From: Pararobbsia alpina
GTDB lineage: Bacteria > Pseudomonadota > Gammaproteobacteria > Burkholderiales > Burkholderiaceae
Direction of reading: 5' to 3'
DNA length: 64,000 bases
Assembly (NCBI RefSeq): GCF_902859895.1
Contig: NZ_CADIKM010000006.1
Location: 210,908-274,907 of the forward strand
Below are positions 37,587 to 48,379 of this stretch, in pieces (the first letter of the stretch is position 1; each line of letters starts with the position of its first letter). The notes beneath the pieces are model-generated. The model saw only the letters and a list, made by a program, of their open reading frames with translations. It did not search any database and was not told where the DNA came from. Both the position numbers and the translations under genes were made by a program.

Positions 37587-37850
37587 TACGAATCCCCTAA
37601 AAAAGATTGAGTGCTGCTCCGGGATCGGAGCGAATGAGCGTCAAGTAGAGAGAGGACAACTAGATACCGCTAAGGGAAACGGGACGTGATGTACAGCAAT
37701 CGACTTCTTGAACACTTCGACCCGCACAGTACGTGTCGGCATCGATAGTGTCAAGGCATTCCGAAAGTTTCGCGACAATGCATTGAAAACAGCGCACACT
37801 TGGCGCACGCTCGACCACTCGGCGAGCATGCACGTAATAGGAGTCATCTC

Positions 37851-37988
37851 ATGGCAAAAGGTCAAATAAAAGGCAATAAAGAGGCCAAGAAACCGAAGCA
37901 ACCCAAAAAGCCGGAGCCTGTTTCGGTAGTGGCCGGCTCGACCCCGCTGCGCGTACCTTCCGGCACGCCAGCCGCAAAGAAGCGTTAG
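37851..37988 (+). CDS. Small basic protein of unknown function, conserved-looking
   Basis: 45 residues beginning MAKGQIKGNKEAKKPKQPKK, with about ten Lys in the first 20 and a Ser/Thr/Pro-rich tail ending AAKKR. AGGAG lies 8 bp before the ATG. Similar tiny Lys-Pro-rich proteins occur in Burkholderiales near cold shock genes as far as I recall; no function is known. Disordered and nucleic acid-binding by composition. An upstream 17-codon extension is possible but less likely. Confidence 0.65.
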   Translation: MAKGQIKGNKEAKKPKQPKKPEPVSVVAGSTPLRVPSGTPAAKKR

Positions 37989-38157
37989 AACATTGCGGCA
38001 TCCCCGTTTTTACCGCTGTCTTTCGGCACGGTCGATCGTCGGCACCGCATGACCTTGCACGGCCGCCCTCGCGGGCGGCCGGCGCATACCCTGCAAGCCA
38101 TGTCCAGGCGGCCCGCAAACCGCGCATGCCGCAGCGGACCGGGCACCTCCCCACCGA

Positions 38158-41100
38158 TCACTGCCGCGCCGAACCGCCATGCCGTCGATCGATTTCGATC
38201 CGGTGAACGCCGCCATCGTCAAGCAGCCGCACTTCCCCGTCGTCCTGAAGCACACCGTCGACCGACACGCGCTCGTCACCCGCGCCTTCGGCTGTCTGCC
38301 GGACCGCGATCTCATAGACGGTCTCGCCGAAACGATAGTGCATGCTGAACCCGGCCCACTCGACCGGCAACACCGGCTCGATGCGAAGCCGGTCACCGCG
38401 AACGTCGAGCCCCAGCAGCGATTCGAGAATCAGCCGGTACAACCAGCCGGCCGATCCCGTGTACCAGCTCCAGCCGCCGCGCCCCGCATGCGGCGCGACA
38501 CCGTAAACATCGGCTGCGACGACGTACGGCTCGACCTTGTAGATCTCGATCCCCGCAGCGCTGCCCGTATGGTTGACCGGATTGATCATGTGCAATAGCG
38601 CCCACGCCTGAGCGCCCTCCCCGAGCGCCGCAAAGGCCATGGTCGCCCAGACCGCCGCATGCGTGTACTGGCCGCCGTTTTCACGCACGCCGGGGACATA
38701 GCCCTTGATATAGCCGGGATCGAGCGTGCCGTGATCGAATGGCGGATCGAGCAGCTGGATCAGGCCGACATCGCGCCGCACGAGATGCTGATCAAGCGAG
38801 CGCATCGCTTCGCGCGCACGGTCGTCTGGCGCGGCACCCGAGAGCACCGACCAGCTTTGCACGATCGAGTCGATCCGGCATTCATCGTTTGCCGAGGAAC
38901 CGAGCGGCGTGCCATCGTCGAAGTAGGCGCGCCGATACCAGGCGCCATCCCAGCCGTGCAATTCGAGATTGTCACGCAGGGTCCGTGCCTGCGTCTCGCA
39001 CCGTTCGGCAAACGCGGAGTCCCCATGCTCGTGCGCGGTACAAGCGAAATCACGCAAGACTTCATAGAGGAAGAAACCGAGCCAGACACTTTCTCCCTTC
39101 CCCTTGTCGCCGACCCGGTTCATGCCGTCGTTCCAGTCGCCGCTGCCGATCAGTGGCAGGCCCTGAGCACCTCGTGGCGAAGCATGCTCGATCGCGCGCA
39201 CACAATGCTGGTATAGCGTTTCGCGCAGACCCGAGCGCGTCGGCAAATCGTAGTACGACTCCTCGCCGGGGTTGAGTGGCCGGCCCTCGAGATAGGCGAC
39301 CGGTTCGTCGAGCACGCTGCGGTCCCCGGTTACGCGCACATAGCGGCTCGTCGCGAGCGCGAGCCACAGATAGTCATCCGAACACTGCGTGCGCACACCG
39401 CGCTCGATCGGCGGATGCCACCAGTGCTGCACGTCGCCCTGCGGATATTGGTGCGCGGCGCTCACGAGCAGATGCTCGCGGACCCGGGCCGGGCTGGCAT
39501 GGACCATCGCCATCACGTCCTGCAACTGGTCCCGGAAACCGAACGCCCCGCCCGACTGGTAATAACCGCTGCGTGCCCAGAGACGGCACGCGATCACCTG
39601 GTACATGAGCCAGCCGTTGGCGAGCATATTGGTCGCGACATCGGGTGTGGCGATCTGGACACTGCCGAGCGTCTGTTGCCAGTGAGCGCGCACAGCCTCG
39701 AGCGCGTTGGCCGCAGCAAGCGCACCGCGCTGCCGCTGCACGAGATCGCGCGTCGAGTCGGCATCGCGTCCGGCACCGAGCCGAAAGACGATCTCGTGGC
39801 TGTCGTCGTCGTTCAGCTCGAATACCGTCTGCACCGCGCCGCACGGATCGAGCCCGGCGCCCGTGCGGCCCGAGAGACGCGCCCGCGACATCGCCGCGGG
39901 CGCGCGCAGGTTGCCATTGCGGCCGATGAATTCTGTACGGTCTCCTGTAACACTTCGCGCGGGCATGTCGATATCGAAGAATGCGACTGCTTCCGTGAAT
40001 TCAATCGAATACCGGTTGTGCGCGCTAAGGGTGCCGCCCAGGGGATCGTACTCGGTCACGACGTGCATGGCCGACTTGTCGCGCAGATCGCCGAGCACCC
40101 ACTCGACGTAGCCGGTCGCTGACAGCCGGCGCGGCCGTCCCGACCGGTTGTACACCTTGAGCACCGAGAACTTGATCGGCGCATCGAGCGCGACGTAGAC
40201 CCAGAGCTCGCTGTGGATGCCGTCTTCCTCATGTTCGAAGACGCTGTAGCCGAAACCATGGCGCGTCGTGTAGCCGCCCTGTCCCGGAATCGGCAACGGT
40301 GTCGGCGACCAGTAGCGGCCCGTCTCTTCGTCGCGCAGATAGAATGCCTCGCCGCTCGCGTCGCAGACCGGATCGTTGTGCCACGGCGTCAGCCGATACT
40401 CATGCGCGTTCTCGCTCCAGGTGTAAGCGCCCCCGCTTTCCGAAATGACGCTGCCAAAGCCGGGGTTCGCAAGCACATTGGCCCACGGCGCCGGCGTCGC
40501 GTCGCCGGGTTCCAGCCCGATCACATACTCGGTGCCGTCGGCGGAAAAGCCGCCGTAAGGGTTAGGCAGCACAAGGCCACTCGAAGCCGGATCGAAGCGC
40601 ACGGTGCGCGCCACGGGTGTTTCGCCCAAGCCGGCTCGCGTCGGTTCGAAGCGTGCCAGTGGCGTCTCGGCCCGGCGCCGGTAGAGTTGCTCGGCCAGAC
40701 TGCCGCGTGTGTCCGCGACGACGATCCGCGCGACCGATTGCATGAGGACGCGGTCTTCGCGCGAGAGCTGCTGCGCCGGCCGCACGAAAATGCCGCCCGG
40801 CCTGTCGATGAGCGTCGCTTCGACGCCCGACGCGATCAGGCCCATGATCAGGTCCTGCAGATGCTGGCGATACCCCGCGTGATCCTCGTTCCAGATCACG
40901 AGGTCGACCGCAAGTCCCTTGAGACGCCAGTAGGCATGCGCCTGCACGAGCTGCCGCACGAGTTCGATATTGGCCGATTCGCTGATCTGCAGCAGCACGA
41001 TCGGCAAGTCGCCCGAGATCGCCTGCCCCCAGAGACCGGACTGGCTGCGTTGGTTGGCGGCGAGCAGGCTCGCCTCGGCACGCATCGATGCGTTCGCATA

Positions 41101-44100
41101 CAGGATCGAGGCAGCCATCTGTTCATAGAGCCGCGCATCGGACAGCGAGGTATTGAGCTGCCGCAATGAGACCTGGCTATGCGTCCATGCAAGGTCGAAC
41201 ACGCGGTCGGCCAGATGGCGGTCGCGATACTTGCCGATCAACTGCACGCAGTCGTCGCGACTCGCACCGAGCCCCGTCACGAAGTCGACGCTCGCCGACT
41301 GGCCGGCCTCGAGCGTCAGGCGGCAACGGATCGCGACGATCGGATCGAGCACCGAGCCTTCGCTGTTGGACAGTTGGCCCTCGCCATCGAGCCCGTCGCC
41401 GACTCGGCCTTGGGGCCGGCCGACGGGCCGGTCGTCCATCGCGGCCGGATCGGCCAGACTGCGGCCACGGCCGATGAATCGCGCGCGATCCGTCTCATAC
41501 GAGATCGAATCGATATCGGTGCCATGCACGGCCAGCAGATGGAACATCCAGGGCACCGCTTCCTCGCTCGAGCGCGGCCGCCGTGTGCAGACGATGGCCT
41601 GGAGGGGCCGCAGCAACTCAGTCTGGATGAACAGCTTGTTGAATGCCGGATGCATCGCATCGGAAATCGCCGGCGCGAGCACGACCTCCGCATAGCTCGT
41701 GAGCTCGATCGTGCGCGTGGTGCGCGCGCGGTTCGTCACGTGAATACGACGAAGTTCGATATCGTCCTCGGGCGAGACGACGATCTCGGTGTGCGCGTCG
41801 AAGTCGCGTTCGCGCACGCGGAATTCGGCGCGCGAGTCGGAGAAGATCGCCTCGTAGAGTTCGGGGCGACGCAGCGTCGGCTGGTGGGCGGTCGACCAGA
41901 ACGCGCCGCTCACGACATCGCGCAAATAGCAGAACGCGCCGAAAAGATCGCTGGTGATGTCCTCGTGCCAGCGCGTGAGCGCGATTTCGCGACAGCGGCT
42001 GTACCCGCCGCCCGCGCTGCTGACCATCACATGGTAGCGACCGTTGGACAACAACTGGACGGCCGGGCGATGAAGATCCGGATCGGTGAAGACGCGCAGC
42101 TGCGTCTCGGGCTGGCGTATCGCCGCATCGACGTCGGAGAGGCCGGCTGCATGCAGATACGGCGAGGCCGTCTTCGGCAGACGCTCCTGGAGCAGCAGTG
42201 CCGCGGCCTGGAACTGCGGATCGGACGCGAAGCGCCGCTGCATGGGTTGATCGAGCAGCACGCTCGCGAGCGCGAGCAGGCTCATGCCCTGATGGTGAGC
42301 CATGAATGACCGGACCACCACCGAGGTCTGACCGCGCGGCAAACGTGCCGGCGTGAAATCGACCGCCTCGTGCAGCCCGAAACGCCCCGCGAGGCCTTCG
42401 GCCGCGAGACGCTGGAGATTACGGCAGGCCGCGTCGGGCGCGACCATCAGCGCAAGTGCCGATGCGTAGGGCGCGACGACCAGATCCTCGCCGAGCCCGC
42501 GTTTGAGGCCGAGCCCCGGCACGCCGAACGCGCGGTACTGATAGTTGAGCTGGGCATCGAGCAGGTTGTAACCAGACTCGGACACGCCCCACGGCAGGCC
42601 GAGCTGGTGGCCGTATTCGATCTGCCGCGCGACCGCGGCGCGGCAGGTCTGCTCGAGGAGGGTGCCTTCGAGGCTCGGCATCACGAGCATCGGCATCAGG
42701 TACTCGAACATCGAGCCGGTCCACGACAGCAGGACCGGCGTACCGCCGGTCGTTGTCAACAGGCGGCCGAGACTGAACCACCCTTCCTGCGGCACCAGCC
42801 CCTGCGCGATGGCGACGAAGCTCGTGAGCCGCGCCTCGGAGGCGAGCAGATCGTAGAAGCCTGTATCGACTCGCCGCTCGTCGACGTTGTAGCCGATCGA
42901 CAGCAGATGACGCCGCGCATCGTAGAGAAACTCGAGATCCATCGTCGCAAGCTCCCCGGCCAGTTGCGCGAGCCGCATGGCGGTCGCGATGCGTTCGGCC
43001 GCCATGCGCTGCACAAACGCCACACGTTCGCGTGTCGCCTCGGGCCACGCCTTCGCATCGATACACGCGAGTTCGCGCCAGGTCGGCACGGCCTCCTGAA
43101 CGGTTATTTCAGAAGGATGGCCGCCGGCTCGAGATTCGCCTCCGCGTACGGACGGCAACACGAAATAATTCAGTTCCTCGCACAAATCGACACATTGCGC
43201 GACCAGTGCGTGGAGCCAGAACTCGGCATCGCTATCGGGTCTGACGTCGAGCATCGGCGCCATCTCCCTCGCCCTGGCGAGCAGGCGCTCGAGGCTCGCG
43301 AGGGCTGCCTCGAGCGAGCGTGGCGCCCGTGCGAGCGTCACCCGCAGCTCCGCGCGCATCGCCTCGGCCGCTTGCTCGTCGCTACCGGCCGCCCGCAAGG
43401 CCTCCTGCAGGATCGCGAGCGTGTCGCCGAGTCCGTCGAGCTGGCCCATGTCGAAAACGGGATCGTCGGGCAGTGCAAGCAGGCCCGGCCGCAGTGTCAG
43501 AAGATGGCCGGCGAGATTTCCGCTGTCGACGGTCGACACGTACTGTGGCCGCAGCGGCTTCAAGGTCTGCGTGTCGTACCAGTTGTAGAAATGCTGGCGA
43601 TGGCGTTCGAGCGTGACCATCGTCGCGAATGTGCGGTCCAGACGATCGAGCAGCCGCCCTCCACTCAGAAAGCCGAAGTCGTAGGCCGCCAGATGGGCGA
43701 GCAGCGACAGGCCGATATTGGTCGGCGAAGTCCGGCGCGCGACGACGGCGACCGGCTGCTCCTGCATATTGTCGGGCGGCAGCCAGTTGTTTTCGGGTCC
43801 GACGTGGTGATCGAAAAACGCCCAGGTCTTGCGCGCGAGGATGCGGAGAAACACTCGATCTTTTGCCGAAGGAACAAAGGCCGCATGCGACGAGGCGCGG
43901 CTGACCCACCAGGCGGCTGCGGGGGACCCCAGCCAGAGCACGATCAAAGGCAGCGCGGCAGCAGGGGAAATTCGCAATACGGCGAGCGCGGCAAGCGTCA
44001 GTACGCCGAGCGCCGGTCCCATCCACATCGTCCGGTAGAGACCCGCGAGTTCGTTGTTCTGGGTGCGTTCGACTTCGCGCGACGAATTCCATTGCAGCAG

Positions 44101-46947
44101 CAAGCGCCGGCTGACGAGCATACGCCACAGCGTGCGTGCAATCGCATCGAGGCTGTAGAACGCTTCGTGCGGAAGCCAGGCGAGCGTCAATACGGTACGC
44201 GCGAGTTGTTGCCACGCCGCCCGCAACGAAACCGACAGATGCTGCGCGACACTCAGGTCGCCAGGCTTGCGGCCCGCGGCATGGAGTGCCATGAGCGCCA
44301 TCGGACCGAACACGAAGGCCAGCATCAGCAGGGTCCACGATGCGAGATCGGCCATGCCGAGCCAGCCGCTCAGGAGCATCACGACGAGCGCGGCCGGCAC
44401 GAGACTGCGGCGCAGATTGTCGGCGATCTTCCAGCGCGAGAGCGCGGACAGGGGATTGCGCTCGACACCGTGCTGCTCCGTCGGCGCCCAGGGCGAGGCC
44501 CAGAACATGAGCTGCCAGTCGCCGCGAATCCAGCGGTGCCGACGCGTCGCATCGGCAACGTAGCGCGCGGGGTATTCCTCGTAGAGTTGTACGTCGCTGA
44601 GCAGGCCGGAACGCGCATAGCACCCCTCGACGAGATCGTGGCTCAGGATGCGGTTGTGCGGAAAACGGCCGTCCAGCGCACGCTCGAACAGATCGACTTC
44701 GTAGATGCCCTTGCCGATGAACGAGCCTTCCCTGAACAGGTCCTGATACACGTCGGAGACGGTGCGCGTATAAGGATCGATGCCCGCATCGCTACCGAAC
44801 AGCTGCGCATACAGGGAGCGGGCGGTGCTCGGCAGGCTGATACCGACACGCGGTTGCAGGATCGCATAACCCGAGCTCACGCGGCCACTGCGCGCATCGT
44901 AAACGGCGCGGTTCAGCGGGTGCGCGATGGCACCGACAAATTGGCGGGCGGCATCGCGCGGCAACTGGGTATCCGTGTCGAGCGAAATCACATATCGGAT
45001 CTGCGGCAGTATCGCGGTCTCGCCGACGACCAGCGCGAAATGGTCCTGACCCGTGCCTCGCAGCAAAGCGTTGAGTTCGGCGATCTTGCCGCGCTTGCGC
45101 TCCTGGCCCATCCAGGTGTTCTCGGCCGCATTCCACCGGCGCGGACGGTGAAACAGGAAGAAGCGGTCGGCCTCTCCCACATATTTCGCGTTGAGCGAGT
45201 CGATCAGTTCGCGCGCGTGGATCAGAAGCGGCGCGTCCTGTGGGAGCGTTTCGGACTGGGCATCCAGGAAATCGGTCAGCAAGGCGAAATGCAGGTGCGC
45301 ATCGCGATTCGCCAGAAAACGGACTTCGAGTCCTTCGACGAGGTCTTCGAGATCGGATGTCGACGCGAGCAGCGTCGGAACGACCACGAGCGTGCGCGCA
45401 TGCGCGGGTACGCCTTCGCTGTAGTCGAGCCGCGGCAGCACATCCGGCCGCACCGTCAACGTCACGAGCCAGTTGACCAGTGCGAGCGCGGCGCTGCCGC
45501 TCACGAGCAGCGCGGGAATCGCGAGCAGCGCCAGTGCATAGCCATGCCAGCCGCTGATACTGGCGAGATGATAGAACGGCGTTGCAAGCAGGAGCGTCAG
45601 TGCGAAGGCGAGTCCGAGGTAGATCGACAGGGGCGAGTCTTCGAGTTCGCGCTCCCATCTTTCGCTGAGCGTCACCCGGACCGCGATCTTGCGTTCGAGC
45701 TCCGGCAGGCCGCGGCCGACCAGGTAGTAGCCGATATGGGCCTGCACCTTGTCTGGAGCGCCTGCATCTTGCGGGGGCGCCGCGCTCGCCGCTGCATTCG
45801 CAGCCGCTGTTGCGAGCCCCAGGGCCGCACGCGCAACGGTCTCTTCCGACTCGGCACTGTTTCTCGACAGACGTTCGATCACATGGCGATAGTGATCGCG
45901 CGTCGCAAAGTCCATATCGCCGTAGACCTGCGCGGGATCGTCGCGCAGCACATGCTCGACCACGCTCATGCGCTCGACGAACTCCTTCCAGTCGGCTGCC
46001 GCGAGCAGGCGCAGACTACCGATGCAGTTGCTGATCGACACCTGATCAGTGGCCTGCTGCTGTGCTTCGATCTGCACGAGATGCTCGATCGTCAGGCCTG
46101 ACTCGGACAGCAGTTGCTCGATCCAGGTCAGCGGCAGGGCGAGCGTCGCGCTCTGGCCCCGGAGCCTGCGCGCGAGCTCGGCGACGAAGGAACTCGCCAT
46201 CGGCGGATCGGAACGGGCCATGTCGGCGACGGTGAGCACGACGCTCTTGGGATCGAGTTCGGCGGTCTGCGTCATGCGATCGGCCCAACTTACCGCCAAA
46301 TTCCGGTCCTTGAGGTCCGACATCACCCGCGTGGCGACGCGCCGCAGGTTCTCGATCAGTGCGAACCGCAACATGATCGGGATCGCCCAGAGCTCGCCGA
46401 GCTTGAGCGGCGTAATCGTCTGATAGGCCGCGATGAAACGGCTCAGGCTTTCGATGTCGACACGCCCGTCACCATGCGAAATTGTCTCGAGCGCGATGTC
46501 GTAAACGCGCGGCGAGCCGCTTGACGGACCGTTCGCGAGCCGTGGCAGTTCACGGCTGTAGCCCTCGGGCAAATGCTGGCGCGCGGTGCGGATCTGATCT
46601 TCGATCAGATAGTAGTTGTCGAGCAGCCATTCGGCGGCGGGCGTCGGGCGGCGGCTCGAAACAGTCGCGGCGGTCAGCATTTCGCAGCTGCTCGCGAGCA
46701 TCGTCTCGTTGTCGCTGAGGCGGGCGAGCAGCCCGTCGGTGGCCGACGCCGCACTCAATCGGTGTTGCCGCGCGAGATGCTGACCGTGGTGCTCCATCTG
46801 GTCCGCACTGAACAGCTCCGAGCGCAGCAGAGGCTCGACATCCGTTACGCCGTTTGACGCTCTCCAGGTATGAAATCGCGCAACGAGAGAGGGGACAAAC
46901 GAAAAGCGAAATGAGTGGAACGGGCGGAGAAGATGAAACTTGTCCAT
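38158..46947 (-). CDS. ndvB: Cyclic beta-1,2-glucan synthase, NdvB/ChvB-like (GT84 + GH94)
   Basis: 2929 residues, normal for this giant inner-membrane family (about 2830-2890). Membrane segments cluster near residues 445-500, 850-895 and 975-1015. A GT84 glycosyltransferase region (about 520-840) contains SLDTDTQLPRDAARQF with an Asp-x-Asp and RRHRWIRGDWQ as the R/QxxRW motif. The C-terminal half is glycoside phosphorylase-like (GH94), with SGDWNDGMNRVG carrying the probable catalytic Asp. It makes periplasmic cyclic glucans used in osmoadaptation and host interaction. The ATG at 46947 has AAGG 5 bp upstream; a GTG 10 codons earlier is an alternative. It stands alone, with no exporter gene (ndvA/chvA) in the window. 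Confidence 0.92.
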   Translation of the reverse strand: MDKFHLLRPFHSFRFSFVPSLVARFHTWRASNGVTDVEPLLRSELFSADQMEHHGQHLARQHRLSAASATDGLLARLSDNETMLASSCEMLTAATVSSRRPTPAAEWLLDNYYLIEDQIRTARQHLPEGYSRELPRLANGPSSGSPRVYDIALETISHGDGRVDIESLSRFIAAYQTITPLKLGELWAIPIMLRFALIENLRRVATRVMSDLKDRNLAVSWADRMTQTAELDPKSVVLTVADMARSDPPMASSFVAELARRLRGQSATLALPLTWIEQLLSESGLTIEHLVQIEAQQQATDQVSISNCIGSLRLLAAADWKEFVERMSVVEHVLRDDPAQVYGDMDFATRDHYRHVIERLSRNSAESEETVARAALGLATAAANAAASAAPPQDAGAPDKVQAHIGYYLVGRGLPELERKIAVRVTLSERWERELEDSPLSIYLGLAFALTLLLATPFYHLASISGWHGYALALLAIPALLVSGSAALALVNWLVTLTVRPDVLPRLDYSEGVPAHARTLVVVPTLLASTSDLEDLVEGLEVRFLANRDAHLHFALLTDFLDAQSETLPQDAPLLIHARELIDSLNAKYVGEADRFFLFHRPRRWNAAENTWMGQERKRGKIAELNALLRGTGQDHFALVVGETAILPQIRYVISLDTDTQLPRDAARQFVGAIAHPLNRAVYDARSGRVSSGYAILQPRVGISLPSTARSLYAQLFGSDAGIDPYTRTVSDVYQDLFREGSFIGKGIYEVDLFERALDGRFPHNRILSHDLVEGCYARSGLLSDVQLYEEYPARYVADATRRHRWIRGDWQLMFWASPWAPTEQHGVERNPLSALSRWKIADNLRRSLVPAALVVMLLSGWLGMADLASWTLLMLAFVFGPMALMALHAAGRKPGDLSVAQHLSVSLRAAWQQLARTVLTLAWLPHEAFYSLDAIARTLWRMLVSRRLLLQWNSSREVERTQNNELAGLYRTMWMGPALGVLTLAALAVLRISPAAALPLIVLWLGSPAAAWWVSRASSHAAFVPSAKDRVFLRILARKTWAFFDHHVGPENNWLPPDNMQEQPVAVVARRTSPTNIGLSLLAHLAAYDFGFLSGGRLLDRLDRTFATMVTLERHRQHFYNWYDTQTLKPLRPQYVSTVDSGNLAGHLLTLRPGLLALPDDPVFDMGQLDGLGDTLAILQEALRAAGSDEQAAEAMRAELRVTLARAPRSLEAALASLERLLARAREMAPMLDVRPDSDAEFWLHALVAQCVDLCEELNYFVLPSVRGGESRAGGHPSEITVQEAVPTWRELACIDAKAWPEATRERVAFVQRMAAERIATAMRLAQLAGELATMDLEFLYDARRHLLSIGYNVDERRVDTGFYDLLASEARLTSFVAIAQGLVPQEGWFSLGRLLTTTGGTPVLLSWTGSMFEYLMPMLVMPSLEGTLLEQTCRAAVARQIEYGHQLGLPWGVSESGYNLLDAQLNYQYRAFGVPGLGLKRGLGEDLVVAPYASALALMVAPDAACRNLQRLAAEGLAGRFGLHEAVDFTPARLPRGQTSVVVRSFMAHHQGMSLLALASVLLDQPMQRRFASDPQFQAAALLLQERLPKTASPYLHAAGLSDVDAAIRQPETQLRVFTDPDLHRPAVQLLSNGRYHVMVSSAGGGYSRCREIALTRWHEDITSDLFGAFCYLRDVVSGAFWSTAHQPTLRRPELYEAIFSDSRAEFRVRERDFDAHTEIVVSPEDDIELRRIHVTNRARTTRTIELTSYAEVVLAPAISDAMHPAFNKLFIQTELLRPLQAIVCTRRPRSSEEAVPWMFHLLAVHGTDIDSISYETDRARFIGRGRSLADPAAMDDRPVGRPQGRVGDGLDGEGQLSNSEGSVLDPIVAIRCRLTLEAGQSASVDFVTGLGASRDDCVQLIGKYRDRHLADRVFDLAWTHSQVSLRQLNTSLSDARLYEQMAASILYANASMRAEASLLAANQRSQSGLWGQAISGDLPIVLLQISESANIELVRQLVQAHAYWRLKGLAVDLVIWNEDHAGYRQHLQDLIMGLIASGVEATLIDRPGGIFVRPAQQLSREDRVLMQSVARIVVADTRGSLAEQLYRRRAETPLARFEPTRAGLGETPVARTVRFDPASSGLVLPNPYGGFSADGTEYVIGLEPGDATPAPWANVLANPGFGSVISESGGAYTWSENAHEYRLTPWHNDPVCDASGEAFYLRDEETGRYWSPTPLPIPGQGGYTTRHGFGYSVFEHEEDGIHSELWVYVALDAPIKFSVLKVYNRSGRPRRLSATGYVEWVLGDLRDKSAMHVVTEYDPLGGTLSAHNRYSIEFTEAVAFFDIDMPARSVTGDRTEFIGRNGNLRAPAAMSRARLSGRTGAGLDPCGAVQTVFELNDDDSHEIVFRLGAGRDADSTRDLVQRQRGALAAANALEAVRAHWQQTLGSVQIATPDVATNMLANGWLMYQVIACRLWARSGYYQSGGAFGFRDQLQDVMAMVHASPARVREHLLVSAAHQYPQGDVQHWWHPPIERGVRTQCSDDYLWLALATSRYVRVTGDRSVLDEPVAYLEGRPLNPGEESYYDLPTRSGLRETLYQHCVRAIEHASPRGAQGLPLIGSGDWNDGMNRVGDKGKGESVWLGFFLYEVLRDFACTAHEHGDSAFAERCETQARTLRDNLELHGWDGAWYRRAYFDDGTPLGSSANDECRIDSIVQSWSVLSGAAPDDRAREAMRSLDQHLVRRDVGLIQLLDPPFDHGTLDPGYIKGYVPGVRENGGQYTHAAVWATMAFAALGEGAQAWALLHMINPVNHTGSAAGIEIYKVEPYVVAADVYGVAPHAGRGGWSWYTGSAGWLYRLILESLLGLDVRGDRLRIEPVLPVEWAGFSMHYRFGETVYEIAVRQTAEGAGDERVSVDGVLQDDGEVRLLDDGGVHRIEIDRRHGGSARQ

Positions 46948-47531
46948 CGTGACCTTGAGCTGCGTGAGAGCGCACACCCCGACGGCCTGTCGAGCGTCGT
47001 CCGGTGAGTGCGGTAAAGGTCATGGGCCGCAAACACCGATGAACGAACGCGAAGTCTCGTGAGATCCGCGCGAGGCCTAGGCCGGCGCACTCGTGCCCCG
47101 CGAAACGAAGGCAGATACCGTGCGGCCTGTCCGACTGTATACCGTCGCGCGCGGATGTAAAGACAATCCTGCAGCACGCCCGTGCCGCAATCCCCCCGAC
47201 GCAACCTGCGAAGGCCGTGTGCAGCTTCATCCGAGCGCCCCCGAGTCGACAGCCTGAACGCTGCGCTCACGCTCGCCCTGGCCGGCCAGACCCAGCCCGC
47301 CGACCCAAGGAATCCGCTCAAGAGCGCCGCCTGGCGCGGCGCCTCCCGTCCACCGCCGCGCGCCCGGAAAGATTTCAGGCCGATCGCGCGGCCCGGCTGA
47401 ATTCGCTCTTCATCCCCCTCTTTTGAGTCAGATCTCAGGATTTTTGTTCGTGGACTGCATTCGCCTATCAAGTTCGCTTCGGGCCTGCCGATAGACAGAC
47501 TTGACGTTTGGATACTCGAGAGGAGCGACTT
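46948..47531. other. Divergent intergenic region ndvB / lipoprotein operon
   Basis: About 580 bp. No gene with a ribosome-binding site or recognisable product on either strand; the long minus-strand frame here is arginine-rich and featureless. Presumably holds the ndvB and lipoprotein promoters. A TTGACG element at about 47501 could be a -35 for the lipoprotein operon. Confidence 0.45.
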
Positions 47532-47909
47532 GTGAAGCAGCGCGCATGCTCTGCGGTTCTCATCGTGCTGGCCTTGGCGGGATGCGCGCAACTGCCCGCG
47601 GTCACCGAGACGAAACCGGAGAAACCCGCACCGGTGCCCGGCGAGGTATTGAGCTTCACCATTCCGCCGGATGCGCTCGGCGCGCACGACCCGCAATTGT
47701 CGGCCGTGCTCGCGAAGGCCGGTTCACTGGCGGCCGCGCAGCAGCGTCCGACGACCGTACGTGTGACAGCGCTGGCCCAGGACTTCAAGTATCTGAACCA
47801 GGCAATCTGGAGAGGCGTGCCCGCCCAGCGGACTTCCGAGGTGAGCCTCGAGAACCTGACGGCAGGCATGAACGAGTCGTACAGCGTGTCGATCAAGACG
47901 ACGCCATAG
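47532..47909 (+). CDS. Small lipoprotein of unknown function
   Basis: 125 residues, GTG start preceded by AGGAG at 6 bp. N-terminal lipoprotein signal VKQRACSAVLIVLALAGCAQ with lipobox LAGC; the acylated Cys is residue 18. The mature part is short, with a Pro-rich linker and a C-terminal region (VRVTALAQDFKYLNQAIW...NESYSVSIKTTP) I cannot assign. First of three closely spaced plus-strand genes ending in a lytic transglycosylase, so it is probably an envelope part of a secretion, pilus or conjugation-like apparatus. That is inference. Confidence 0.75.
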   Translation: MKQRACSAVLIVLALAGCAQLPAVTETKPEKPAPVPGEVLSFTIPPDALGAHDPQLSAVLAKAGSLAAAQQRPTTVRVTALAQDFKYLNQAIWRGVPAQRTSEVSLENLTAGMNESYSVSIKTTP

Positions 47910-47922
47910 GGACGTGAGGTTC

Positions 47923-48321
47923 ATGAATCGACTCAAGGGATCGGCCATCAGCCTGGTGCTGGCGCTTGCGTCAGCCGCCGCGCTGGCTGGCCAGTACGAG
48001 GGGAAACCGCAGGTGGCCGCGGTGACGACCAGTCCCGCGGCGGTGCATAGCGCGCCAGCTCCGGCGGTGCCAGCGGCCGTGGTCGCGAATGCGCCACCCG
48101 CGGCCGACAAGGTTTATCCGCCGCTGCCGTCGCTGTCGATGCTGCCGCCTTCGACGGGTCCGGACGAGACCCCTGCCCCGCGCGGCTCATCGCGCAGGCG
48201 GACGGCTTCGGCCACTGCCCGGAAGGCGGAGATGCCGTCGGTGCGGCTGGTGGTATCCGATGCGTCCCACGCCTATCTCGACTCGGTCGAGCATCAGATC
48301 GACCAGGCTTTGCTGAAGTAA
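47923..48321 (+). CDS. Secreted Pro/Ala-rich protein of unknown function
   Basis: 132 residues. MNRLKGSAISLVLALASAAALAG is a signal peptide; the middle is Ala/Pro-rich and probably disordered; the C-terminus is VRLVVSDASHAYLDSVEHQI plus DQALLK. It begins 13 bp after the lipoprotein stop. No family recognised. It could be a periplasmic spacer or secretion-system accessory given its neighbours. Confidence 0.7.
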   Translation: MNRLKGSAISLVLALASAAALAGQYEGKPQVAAVTTSPAAVHSAPAPAVPAAVVANAPPAADKVYPPLPSLSMLPPSTGPDETPAPRGSSRRRTASATARKAEMPSVRLVVSDASHAYLDSVEHQIDQALLK

Positions 48322-48379
48322 GGAAACACCGTTAAAGGCGAGAGCGTAGGGCAGCCCATCATCCCGGGAGACGTGAGTC

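Noticed and set aside
42370..46101. A 1243-codon open frame on the plus strand opposite ndvB
   Set aside because: It lies antisense to a gene with clear family motifs; the translation is Arg/His/Gln-rich without domains, as expected from the complement of high-GC coding DNA.
46845..47696. A 283-codon minus-strand frame across the ndvB upstream region
   Set aside because: Overlaps the ndvB start in another frame and the lipoprotein gene on the other strand; very Arg-rich and featureless.
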